Origin: DATKZS01 sp035527835 [NCBI: bacterium]
Lineage (GTDB): Bacteria > RBG-13-61-14
NCBI GenBank assembly: GCA_035527835.1
Contig: DATKZS010000154.1
Location: forward strand, 1 to 60,493
DNA length: 60,493 nucleotides
Direction of reading: 5' to 3'
Shown here piece after piece: positions 26,112 to 35,402 of the stretch. A program made the translations under genes and the position numbers. Position 1 is the stretch's first letter, and each line of letters opens with the position of its first letter. The notes below the pieces were generated by a model. It saw only the letters and a list, made by a program, of their open reading frames with translations, was not told where the DNA came from and did not search any database.

Positions 26112-27206
26112 TTAGACGTCTATCACGGCTTCGAGCACGATGTTGCCCTGTTTGTCCAGGGTGGGGTACGAATACCATAGCCACTGGTATTCGGCCTTGA
26201 ACTGGAAGTGGGGAACCGGGGAGAAGGACAGCCCCAGGGAAAACCGGTCGAGGTCCGGGACGTCGCTCATCAACCAGAGTTTCCTGGCCTCATCCATGTG
26301 GTCAAAGCGGACGGCGGGCTCGATGAAGACCAGGTGGATGGCCTCGGCCTTGATCCGATATGATGCCTGGGCGTAATAGCCGGTCCGGAAAGCTCTCTTG
26401 TACCAGGGAAGTTGCATCCTGCTGTCCAGGTATTCATAGGTCACGGTCAGGCCCTGATAGCGGAAGGACAGGTCGAGCCCGCGGATGATGATGAGGAATT
26501 TGTCCTTGAGGTCGTAAGTGCCCTGGTAACCGGAAGCCCCCAGGGTCAACGCCTTGAACATGGTGACCCCGATCCTTCCGGCCACCGCCAGCTCCTCGTT
26601 ATTATCGCTGTTCTGGCGGTCATCCCGGAGCGGGCCGCCCAGGCCGTTGACCACGGCGACCTCGTAGCGCACCTCCAGGTTGTCAAACAACTCCAGGTCG
26701 CCGTTCAGGCGCACGCCGACCTCGGGCCAGGTCCCGGGGATGACGTAGAGGGCGGGGAGCGGCCGCGAGATCAGCCGGTTGAGCGGGGCGTAATGGGTAT
26801 AGCGCTCGATCCCGACCGGGCAATAGAACTTTCCGAAGTCCGCCTCGATCCAGCGGGCCATGGCCCAGTGGATTTCGAGCCGGCGCACGTTGAACTCCTC
26901 GGGCTTGAGGCCGGGCTGCTGTTCGAGCTCGGCGTTGAAATACAACTGGGGGCTTATACGGCTCAGAAACATGAGGTAGAACTCCGAGGCGTGAAAGCCC
27001 TTCTGGCCTTTGTCCATTCCGTCTATGCCGTTCTGATAGTAGAGCTCGTTGAAAAAGGCGTGGATCTCGATGAACGACTCCACGGCCCCGTAAGGAAGCT
27101 CCGGCTGGGCCGATACCTCGTCCTGGCCCCGGGCCGGGCCCGAGATGGCCAGTGCCGCCACCAACCCCAACAGAACTGATCTCACTCGTTTAGGCTTAGC
27201 CCTCAT
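26112..27206 (-). CDS. Outer-membrane beta-barrel (porin-like) protein
   Basis: 364 residues from the ATG at 27206, after GGGAGGAAAGC; an upstream in-frame codon at 27236 precedes that site. Signal peptide residues 1-27 (VLLGLVAALAISGPARGQ). The mature protein alternates hydrophobic and polar residues in repeated amphipathic strands (LYFNAELEQQPGLKP, LRIG-like turns, YYAQASYRIKAEAIHLVF), with ends such as FSLGLSFSPVPHFQFKAEYQWLWY. This looks like an OprP/phosphate-selective-porin or carbohydrate-porin-like barrel. The last residue is valine rather than phenylalanine. What it transports is unknown. It is downstream of the YadA-head-like gene on the same strand. Confidence 0.82.
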   Translation of the reverse strand: MRAKPKRVRSVLLGLVAALAISGPARGQDEVSAQPELPYGAVESFIEIHAFFNELYYQNGIDGMDKGQKGFHASEFYLMFLSRISPQLYFNAELEQQPGLKPEEFNVRRLEIHWAMARWIEADFGKFYCPVGIERYTHYAPLNRLISRPLPALYVIPGTWPEVGVRLNGDLELFDNLEVRYEVAVVNGLGGPLRDDRQNSDNNEELAVAGRIGVTMFKALTLGASGYQGTYDLKDKFLIIIRGLDLSFRYQGLTVTYEYLDSRMQLPWYKRAFRTGYYAQASYRIKAEAIHLVFIEPAVRFDHMDEARKLWLMSDVPDLDRFSLGLSFSPVPHFQFKAEYQWLWYSYPTLDKQGNIVLEAVIDV

Positions 27207-27267
27207 GCTTTCCTCCCTGGTTCGTGTCAAGGCCATTAAGCCGTGCGCCCGCGGTCCCGCTGGTTCC

Positions 27268-28587
27268 CTACTGGCCCTGGGTCAAGTTGCCGCCGACCCA
27301 GTCGTAGGCTGTCGTGGCGCTGCGATTTAATCCACCGGACGTGGTGGCGGACCTGGCCGTGGCGCTGCATCCCTCTCCACCTCTGACGCCGGAATACTGG
27401 CCGCTGGCGGTGTTGGAGTATCCGCCGCCCACGCTGGAATTGATACCGGTCGCGTCGTTAAGCGTTCCGCCCATGATCGAGGAATACTGCCCGCTGGCGG
27501 TGTTGCTGCTGCCTCCGCTCACGCTGGCCGACGTTCCCGTGCCCGCGGTGTTGTGGTCGCCTCCGCTCACGCTGCAATACGGCCCGGAGATGGTGTTCCA
27601 ATAGCCCACGGCCAGGCCGCCGTAGGAGGAATAATTCTGCCGGGACCCGATCACGACGTTGTGGGAGCCGGTGCGACTGTCGCCGGTGCCGCGCGTCTCG
27701 TTATAGCCCACGATCAGGTTGCCCAGGCTATTTACGGAAGTGGTGCTCCCGCTTCCGTTGCGCACGTGCACGTTCACGCCGCTGAAGATGAAGTCGGTGC
27801 CGGCGACGCTCACGTTCGCCAGCTTGTTCTCCACCGCCGCGAGCCGGGTTTCGTGACCGGCCAGGCCGGCCTCGTTGGCCGCCACCCTCGAATCCATGGC
27901 CGCGATGCCGGCCTCATTGACCGTTACGCGACCGTCCAGGTCCGAGATGTCAGCCTCATTCAGAGTGACCCGGCCGTCGAGGGCCGCGATATCGCCGGTA
28001 TTGGCGGCGACTTGAGGCTGGAGCGATTCAAGCTGGCTTTGCAGGCCGGCGATCATCGTGTCCACCTCGGCCTTGGAGTAGCAGTCGCCGCCGCCAACCA
28101 TCGCGTCAACCTCGGGCTTGGTGTAATAGGCGTCGTTGTGGTCGTGCGTCGCGGGCGCGAATTCCGCGGAATCCAGGCCGTCGAGAGTATCGGAGTTGGC
28201 GGAACTTTCCGTGCGCAGAGCATAGGCCACCGAGGCGATCCTCCGGCGGGGCACAAGCGTCTCGCCGTCCACTTTGACCTGAAGGTAAACCGACGCTCCG
28301 CTCAAGGCGGACAACGGCACCGGCCGCTCGCTCCCCAGCATCACGTTATACAGGCCCTGGACGATCGGAACGGCGTCCTGGGTCTCGCCCCAGAGCACCG
28401 CGGAGCCGGGCGTGTCTCCATCCAGGATTTCGAAGCGCATCTGCCGGGAGCCGGTAATGGCAGCCCCCGCCGCGTCCGTGAGCCGGCCCTGGTAGCTGAT
28501 GAGCTGGGGAACGGTCTGGGAAAGGCCCGCCGCGATGGACACGGCCAGGAACAGCCCAATTGCCAGCAGAAAATACTTCGTCTTCAT
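27268..28587 (-). CDS. Secreted protein with coiled-coil stalk and YadA-head-like repeats
   Basis: 439 residues from the ATG at 28587, after AGGAGG. Signal peptide MKTKYFLLAIGLFLAVSIAA. Residues about 25-125 form a beta domain (LISYQGRLTDAAGAAITGSR, VYLQVKVDGETL) often found at the start of such proteins. Residues about 175-255 are repeats of about 14 residues (IAALDGRVTLNEADISDLDG type), a likely trimeric coiled coil. Residues about 320-425 carry SGGSSNTASGQYSSIMGG repeats typical of YadA/hemagglutinin-like left-handed beta-roll heads. No C-terminal translocator barrel, so it is not a complete trimeric autotransporter. Probably a trimeric surface or extracellular fibre. It is followed by the porin-like gene. 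Confidence 0.85.
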   Translation of the reverse strand: MKTKYFLLAIGLFLAVSIAAGLSQTVPQLISYQGRLTDAAGAAITGSRQMRFEILDGDTPGSAVLWGETQDAVPIVQGLYNVMLGSERPVPLSALSGASVYLQVKVDGETLVPRRRIASVAYALRTESSANSDTLDGLDSAEFAPATHDHNDAYYTKPEVDAMVGGGDCYSKAEVDTMIAGLQSQLESLQPQVAANTGDIAALDGRVTLNEADISDLDGRVTVNEAGIAAMDSRVAANEAGLAGHETRLAAVENKLANVSVAGTDFIFSGVNVHVRNGSGSTTSVNSLGNLIVGYNETRGTGDSRTGSHNVVIGSRQNYSSYGGLAVGYWNTISGPYCSVSGGDHNTAGTGTSASVSGGSSNTASGQYSSIMGGTLNDATGINSSVGGGYSNTASGQYSGVRGGEGCSATARSATTSGGLNRSATTAYDWVGGNLTQGQ

Positions 28588-28883
28588 TGTGATTCCTCCT
28601 TGCTGAAATGCCAACTCTAAATGTTTACTCTGGCTCTGAAAGCCGCGGTTCCCACCGATGATGCCAATTCAGGGTACTGTATAGCATGGCCGGTATTAAT
28701 GTCAAATTAATTGAGGAGCCGGCCCGTGTCCGCGGGGGACCTTCCAATATATTCGCAACCCTGTTTAAGTCCTTATTCTTATTCAAGAATATCTGCGATT
28801 ACATTTTTATCGGGTGGTAATAATTGGGGGCCGGTCCCGGCCGCGGCTCAAGGCGCTGAAACAAGGGTCTGGCCCCATTCCTG

Positions 28884-29882
28884 CTATTTTTGATACCTGG
28901 CGACGCGGTTTTTCCAGTGGCGGAGGACGCGGTCGCGGCCGGGGGCGCCGCCCGCGATGAGGAGGACGGCGACGGCGAGTTCTTTCCAGGAGGGCCGGCG
29001 GTAGAGGAAGGAGCGGAGCCAGAAGCGGATGGAGTCGGACTTGGTGGATTGGACCAGAGCGCACTGGGCGGCGGAGCGGTGGCTCGAGGCCAGGGCCTCG
29101 CGGAACACGGGTCGGAGGGCGGGGAAGGCGGCCAGCGCCTTTTTCTGGACGTGGATGGCCTCGCGGAGGCCGAACATCCAATCGCGTGGTATGCCGTCTG
29201 GCATGACGCGCTGGAAGACGAGGGGCCGAGCCACGTAAACGGCCTCGTGTCCCAGGGCCATGACGCGGACGAACAGGTCGGCGTCCTCGTTGATGGCGAA
29301 CGACTCATCGAAGCCGCCGGCGCGGTCAAAGGCGTCGCGGCGGACCATTACCGAGGACGTGAGCACGGGGTTGTTGAGGTAAGTGACCAGGGCGCCGGGT
29401 CCGTTGGCGGGGGTGAAGCGGGAGAAGTGGGTGGGGGGTGGAGGCGGCCGCTCATCGGAGGCGGGTCGTCCGTCGGAGCCGGTCTCCCACTTTAATAGGG
29501 CGGCGGCCCAGGGGGGGAGGTCATGTCCGGTGATGACCCAGCCGTCGGCATGGACGAGGCCGGCTTGGGATTGCTCGAGGGCTCCAGCCTCGCGGGCCAG
29601 CTTTTCCGGGAGCCAGAGGTCGTCGGAATCGAGGAATGCGATCCATTCGCCGGCGGCCTCCTTGGCGGCGCGGTTGCGGGCGGCGGCGGGGCCCTGGTTT
29701 TCCTGCCGGATGAGACGCACGGGCGGGCCGAATCGCTCCACCGCGGCGGCGGTGTCGTCGGTGGACCCGTCGTCAACCACCAGGATTTCCAGCGGGGGCA
29801 TGGTCTGGCCGAGCGCGCATCGGATGGCCTCGGCCACCTCGCGCGGACGGTTAAACACGGGAATGATCACGCTCACCTTCAT
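28884..29882 (-). CDS. Glycosyltransferase family 2
   Basis: 332 residues. GT-A fold N-terminus (VSVIIPVFNRPREVAEAI, ILVVDDGSTDDT, NQGPAAARNRA) and the metal-binding acidic motif in AFLDSDDLWLP (Asp85, Asp87, Asp88). A downstream GGFDESFAINEDADLFVRV carries the usual ED pair. It transfers a sugar from a nucleotide-sugar to an acceptor, probably in envelope polysaccharide or lipid glycosylation. No membrane segment that would make it a processive synthase. A proline-rich insertion (ERPPPPPTHF) lies near residue 145. The ribosome site is weak (TAGGTG). It is solitary, with no other sugar genes adjacent, so target is unknown. The 296-base spacer downstream (28588-28883) holds only AT-rich sequence. 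Confidence 0.93.
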   Translation of the reverse strand: MKVSVIIPVFNRPREVAEAIRCALGQTMPPLEILVVDDGSTDDTAAAVERFGPPVRLIRQENQGPAAARNRAAKEAAGEWIAFLDSDDLWLPEKLAREAGALEQSQAGLVHADGWVITGHDLPPWAAALLKWETGSDGRPASDERPPPPPTHFSRFTPANGPGALVTYLNNPVLTSSVMVRRDAFDRAGGFDESFAINEDADLFVRVMALGHEAVYVARPLVFQRVMPDGIPRDWMFGLREAIHVQKKALAAFPALRPVFREALASSHRSAAQCALVQSTKSDSIRFWLRSFLYRRPSWKELAVAVLLIAGGAPGRDRVLRHWKNRVARYQK

Positions 29883-29947
29883 GCGGCACCTATCTTAAGG
29901 CGGAGGGCATTCGGAAGCAAGGTCCCCGTGCCGGGCGTGGGAGTGCC

Positions 29948-30044
29948 GAAGCCGGAAGCCGGAAGCCAGAAGCCAGAAGCAAGAAGCCGCAAGCAAGAAG
30001 CAAGAAGCCGGAAGCCAGAAGCCAGAAGCAAGAAGCCAGATGCC
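29948..30044. repeat. AGAAGCC-type heptamer tandem array
   Basis: About thirteen degenerate copies of AGAAGCC/GGAAGCC/AGAAGCA in a row. Only one arm is present, unlike most spacer elements in the window. Confidence 0.85.
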
Positions 30045-30160
30045 GGCGCTTGGCGCGGGAGCGGCCTTTTGGAGGGAGCTGTACCACTAACATCAAGGAT
30101 GCAGAATTTTCTTTGCACTTTTTTCGAAATCATGCATAACTGCCTAAAAGAATGAAGGAA

Positions 30161-30227
30161 CAAGGATGTCAAGGATAATAAGGATCAGAGATGAATCTTA
30201 TCCTTGACATCCTGTATATCCTTGTTG
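30161..30227. repeat. Inverted repeat, AAGGAT family copy 2
   Basis: Left arm CAAGGATGTCAAGGATAATA and right arm ATCCTTGACATCCTGTATAT. Related to the element at 24928-25001 by shared CAAGGATAT and AGGAT words. Confidence 0.85.
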
Positions 30228-30567
30228 ATTTCTTCCGAAGATGTTTTGGCTGCGGCCTTGGGCCGCGCTGGGTCCTCTGGCCATCCGGTAATCGCGCCCC
30301 AAAGGCCGCTCCCGCGCCAATCTCTTTTCCTGATTCAATTTTTACAAGAAGCACTAACTTTTGGCCGAGCCCAGCCGCTTTTTGTCATTTTTGAGAAACG
30401 AGTATTCCCAATATTGCCAAATGAGAAGGGGTGATGAAAGCGATGATTTATAAAAAACAATAAAAATAGTAAGTTAGGCATATTGGCGGCAAGGCATTGA
30501 TTTTGCTTTGATACCTCTCAGATTTCGTATTTCCTCCCCGGGGGAGCCAAAAAGGGGCTGAGCGCGG

Positions 30568-30768
30568 ATGCTTGAGTACGATGAAAACAGCGGGGCCATG
30601 ACCTGGAAGATCGTTTATTACGGCCCAGCCCTTTCGGGCAAGACGACCAACCTTCTGGCGCTGCATGATCTATTGGCGGACGGGCTGCCGGGTCGGATGA
30701 TGCAGCTTGACACCAAGGAGGACCGGACGCTTTTCTTTGACCTGCTTCCTCCAAGCGGGAGAACGTGA
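30568..30768 (+). CDS. Truncated MglA-type small GTPase (N-terminal third only)
   Basis: 66 residues. [20 protein letters not shown] is the MglA/Ras-like P-loop and [12 protein letters not shown] is the segment before switch II, both in the order seen in MglA-family GTPases of about 190 residues. The reading frame then ends with SGRT and TGA; nothing resembling the remainder (VPGQ switch, NKxD motif) follows. The TGA overlaps the ATG of the next gene (TGATG). It is thus either an internal-deletion remnant or a short regulatory derivative. In related bacteria, MglA-like genes often neighbour NtrC/histidine-kinase pairs, consistent with the genes downstream. A weak AGGGG lies upstream of the ATG. 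It cannot be an active GTPase as it stands. Confidence 0.65.
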   Translation: MLEYDENSGAMTWKIVYYGPALSGKTTNLLALHDLLADGLPGRMMQLDTKEDRTLFFDLLPPSGRT

Positions 30769-30961
30769 TGAGCAAGGCCGGGACATACACCACGGTCGAG
30801 ATCGGGCGGATGCTGGGCGTGAGCTACATCACGGTCAACAACCGGATCCGGGCGGGGCTTCGGTCACGGTCTTTGTTGCGGACCCGGCCGCATATTATAA
30901 ATTATTGGGTTGAGGGGACCGGGAGAATTAACGAATCAACGCAAGAGAAAGGGTGGAGAAA

Positions 30962-30965
<4 letters not shown>
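30768..30965 (+). CDS. Small helix-turn-helix protein
   Basis: 65 residues from the ATG at 30768. TYTTVEIGRMLGVSYITVNN RIRAG reads as a MerR/excisionase-like winged-helix N-terminus: helix, turn at LGVS, recognition helix. The rest is basic and short (RPHIINYWVEGTGRINES). The ATG overlaps the stop of the truncated GTPase, and its TGA overlaps the ATG of the NtrC-like gene (ATGA at 30962-30965). Two consecutive overlaps of this sort support real translation. It may bind DNA, or it may be residue of a longer gene after deletion. No homologue recognised. Confidence 0.55.
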
Positions 30966-32368
<1,403 letters not shown>

Positions 32369-32405
32369 AAAGCGGCAAGTCCGGCGCAACCCGAGGGACA
32401 CGATC

Positions 32406-34934
32406 ATGAGCACGAATTCCAAAGAGTCCAACGACGCCCCCGGCAAAAAGGTCAAGACGGACGCGGCGCGGCGGGAGCGGTTTCTGGCCGCGCTCACCGC
32501 GGTGCGGGAGATTTCCCTTCGCGCCACGGAGTCGGAGGGACTGGACGGCTTGATGAATTTCGCGCTGGACCGGGTGGCGGAGCTGGCGGGCGCGGATGCG
32601 GGGGCGATCTATCTTTACGATCCCAAGTCGAGAGTGGGCCGGCTGGCGGCGCTGTATAACGTTCCGGAGGAATTGATCGGCTTGGCGGACGGGATGAAGG
32701 CCGGGGAATTCGCGCTCGGCCGCGCCTTCGAAAGCGGCGACAGCTACTGTTGCCCGGACCTTAAGGAAATCTCCGGCTCCGACCTGGGAATGGCCGGCGC
32801 GGGCTACCTCTCCTGCATGATCGCGCCGCTCCGGATACCGGAGGGCAGCCGGAAATCCCGGGTGCTCGGCGCCATCGCCGTGGGCTGGAAAAAGACCCAC
32901 GCTTATGACGAGAACACGCTCGGCCTGGTCGAAGCCGTCAGCTCCCAGGTGGCGCTGGTCATGGAAAACCTGCGGCTCTCCCTGGAACGCGGGCAGATGC
33001 TCTCCAACCTCAAGCGGACCGTCAACACCTTCATGGATTTCATCGAACATACCCCTTCCGGGCTCGTCCTCTTGAAGGGCGCCAGGATCGTCTATGGCAA
33101 CCCCGCGGCCTTGCGGATGATGGGCGGCAAGGATGAGGTCATAAACCGCGAATTCATCGAGCTCGTCGCCCCCGAGGACCATGGTCGCATCCTGGAGACG
33201 TGGAACCGATATTGCGCCCGAACGGAGTTCGTGCAACACGCCCAGGTCAAGGTGGTGCGGCGGGGCGACGGCAAGCGCCTGTCGCTTGACTGCTCCATAT
33301 CCGAGGTCGAGGTGGAGGGGGGGGAGCCGATGGTCGCCGTCAGCCTCCGCGACGTGACCGACCGGGTGGAATCCGAGCAAAAGCTCCAAGCCTCGGAGAA
33401 CAAGTACCGCCTGCTGGTGGAGCTGGCGCACCAGGGCATCATCGCGATGGACCCGGCCGGGACCATCACCTTCGTCAACCAGCGGGCGGGTGAGATTCTG
33501 GGGTATCCACCGGCCGAGCTTTTGGGGGCGAGCATCCTCAAGCTGGTTGACGAGGACTGGGCGCCGGTGGCGCGGGAGTTGTTCCTCAAAGGCCGCGACA
33601 TACCGGTGGAGCAGGAGGAGATCAGCTTCCGCCAGAAGGACGGGTCGGCCCTGGAATGCATGATCAACTCGGGCCCGGCGTTTGACGAGTTGAACCGGAT
33701 GCAGGGCCACACCATCTTCATCAACGACCTCACCGAGCAGAAGAACCTGCGCGAGCAGCTCCGGAACGCCGACAAGATGATGGCGGTGGGCCGGCTGGCG
33801 GGGGGCGTGGCCCACGAGTTCAACAACATCAACGCGGCGATCCAGGGATACGTGGAGCTGATGCTGAAGCAGAAGCACCTGGCGGGCCAGGACCGCGAGG
33901 ACCTGGAGGCGATCCGGGCGCTGATCCGGCGGGCGTCGCACATCACGCAGCAGCTCCTGGTCTTCGCGCGGCGCGAGGTCATTCAGAAGGAGCTCATTGA
34001 CCTCAGGGGGCTCGTGGACATCAACGTCAAGATCGTGAAGAAGGAGTACGCGACCGAGGGCATTGACGTCAGCGTGAAGCACCATTGTGACCTGCCGCTG
34101 CTCACCCTGGACGCGGGCCGGATCGGCCAGGTGCTGGTGCATCTGATCATGAACGCGCGGGACGCGGTGGTGGAGCGGGGCGAGGAGAAGAGGATCGAGG
34201 TGGAGACGGGTCTTGACGAGGACTGGATTTTCATCCGGGTCCGGGACACGGGGCCGGGCATATCCGTGGAGGACCAGCAACGGATTTTCGAGCCGTTCTA
34301 CACGACCAAGGGAGCGCTGGGCGGGTCGCCGGTTCCGGGCACGGGCCTGGGCCTGTCGGTGGCGCACTCCATCATCAAGGAGCACGACGGGCATATCGAG
34401 GTGGAGAGCGCGCCGGGACAGGGGGCCGCGTTCACCTTTTGGCTGCCGGCCCCCGGCGCGGGCCGGCCGGCCCGGACGCGCAACACCGCGCACGGGCCGG
34501 TGGCGGTGGGAGCGCGCGTCCTGATCGTTGACGACGAGATCAGCGTGAACCGCATGCTCGAGCGCGCGCTACAAAACGGCGGGTATCAGGTCGAGACCGC
34601 GCTCTCGGGCAAGGAAGGGCTCAAGAAGCTCCAGAGCGGCCGCTATGACGTCATCCTGGTTGACCTGCAGATGCCGGACGTGAGGGGCGAGGTCCTGTTG
34701 GAGGAAGCCGCCCTGCTCCCCGCCAAGATGCGGCCGGCTTCCATCATCATCTCCGGCAAGGCCCACGTCGGCGAGCTCGCGGATTATGAGCACCTCGGGG
34801 TGGAAGCCATCGTCAAAAAACCCTTCTCCCTGGAAACCCTCTTTAACTGCATCTATAATGCATGTACGCGGAAAAGGGAGAGGAAACCCAAGAAAGGAGC
34901 GCTCTATGATCGAGCTCTGCAAGAAAGCGATTGA
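32406..34934 (+). CDS. Hybrid sensor histidine kinase (GAF-PAS-PAS-HisKA-HATPase-receiver)
   Basis: 842 residues. A GAF domain at about 25-195, two PAS domains at about 205-325 and 330-450, dimerisation/phosphoacceptor with His470 (GGVAHEFNNINAAIQGY), ATP-binding domain with NARDAV (N box), DTGPGIS (G1) and GTGLGLS (G2), and a C-terminal receiver with Asp753 (YDVILVDLQMPD). No transmembrane segment, so it senses an internal signal. It probably phosphorylates the NtrC-like regulator upstream, and the own receiver allows phosphorelay or feedback. The 3' end overlaps moaE by 29 bases. Signal unknown. Confidence 0.96.
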   Translation: MSTNSKESNDAPGKKVKTDAARRERFLAALTAVREISLRATESEGLDGLMNFALDRVAELAGADAGAIYLYDPKSRVGRLAALYNVPEELIGLADGMKAGEFALGRAFESGDSYCCPDLKEISGSDLGMAGAGYLSCMIAPLRIPEGSRKSRVLGAIAVGWKKTHAYDENTLGLVEAVSSQVALVMENLRLSLERGQMLSNLKRTVNTFMDFIEHTPSGLVLLKGARIVYGNPAALRMMGGKDEVINREFIELVAPEDHGRILETWNRYCARTEFVQHAQVKVVRRGDGKRLSLDCSISEVEVEGGEPMVAVSLRDVTDRVESEQKLQASENKYRLLVELAHQGIIAMDPAGTITFVNQRAGEILGYPPAELLGASILKLVDEDWAPVARELFLKGRDIPVEQEEISFRQKDGSALECMINSGPAFDELNRMQGHTIFINDLTEQKNLREQLRNADKMMAVGRLAGGVAHEFNNINAAIQGYVELMLKQKHLAGQDREDLEAIRALIRRASHITQQLLVFARREVIQKELIDLRGLVDINVKIVKKEYATEGIDVSVKHHCDLPLLTLDAGRIGQVLVHLIMNARDAVVERGEEKRIEVETGLDEDWIFIRVRDTGPGISVEDQQRIFEPFYTTKGALGGSPVPGTGLGLSVAHSIIKEHDGHIEVESAPGQGAAFTFWLPAPGAGRPARTRNTAHGPVAVGARVLIVDDEISVNRMLERALQNGGYQVETALSGKEGLKKLQSGRYDVILVDLQMPDVRGEVLLEEAALLPAKMRPASIIISGKAHVGELADYEHLGVEAIVKKPFSLETLFNCIYNACTRKRERKPKKGALYDRALQESD

Positions 34935-35283
34935 CCCGGACAAATATTTTGCCGCGCTGGACCAGACGGGCGCGGGCTCGGTGGTCACGCACCTAGGCGT
35001 GGTCAAGCCCGACCCGGAGGGCCGGCCCAGCACCGGCATCACCTTCGAGGAAGCGGGAGACCTCGCGGCCGAGCTCCGCGCCGTCGAGGCCGCGCTCCGC
35101 GAGCGCTACCGCATCCTGGACCTGGTGCTGGCCCGGCGCATCGGCCGGCTCGAAGTGGGAGATTACATCTTCTTCGGAGCGGTCTCCGCCCATGACCGCG
35201 GCAACGCCTTCGCCGCGTGTCAGGAAATGGTCGAGCGGGTGAAGAAGCTGAAGTGCATCAGCAAAAAGGAGCACTTTATTTAA
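34906..35283 (+). CDS. moaE: Molybdopterin synthase catalytic subunit-like (MoaE family)
   Basis: 125 residues from the ATG at 34906, which follows AAAGGAG; longer in-frame starts lie within the kinase gene. LVLARRIGRLEVGDYIFFGAVSAHDRGNAF and the late KKLKCISKKE fit the MoaE pattern, in which conserved lysines near the C-terminus (the usual WKKE) help transfer sulfur to precursor Z. Here WKKE is SKKE. It is shorter than typical MoaE (about 150 residues), missing part of the N-terminus. No MoaD is adjacent. Expected in molybdenum-cofactor synthesis, but the overlap with a sensor kinase gene is unusual. May be a diverged member. Confidence 0.78.
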   Translation: MIELCKKAIDPDKYFAALDQTGAGSVVTHLGVVKPDPEGRPSTGITFEEAGDLAAELRAVEAALRERYRILDLVLARRIGRLEVGDYIFFGAVSAHDRGNAFAACQEMVERVKKLKCISKKEHFI

Positions 35284-35402
35284 AGGAAAAAGTAAAAAGG
35301 GAAAAGGCAAAAATAAGAAGAAGATCGGACAAAGGGTGTAACCACTATTGAATAATATGCCGGCCGCTCTTTTCTTCTTTTTCCTTTTTACTTTTTACTT
35401 TC
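35283..35402. repeat. Inverted short-tandem spacer repeat (AAGTAAAAAGG type)
   Basis: Left AAGGAAAAAGTAAAAAGGGA just after the moaE stop; right TCCTTTTTACTTTTTACTTT ending at 35402. The right arm supplies the last codons (ESKK and stop) of carB, so the element intrudes into a conserved gene's 3' end. Confidence 0.85.

Larger units (their letters stand above)
29883..30567. other. 685-base spacer with tandem and inverted repeats
   Basis: Holds the AGAAGCC tandem array and the AAGGAT inverted repeat. The remaining 30230-30567 part shows no gene; its AT-rich end (30430-30520) probably contains the promoter of the signalling run that follows, but no confident boxes. Confidence 0.55.

Noticed and set aside
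28775-28795. TATTCTT-ATTC-AAGAATA small palindrome in the spacer downstream of the glycosyltransferase
   Set aside because: Only seven-base arms in AT-rich sequence and no T-run; not enough to call a terminator or operator.
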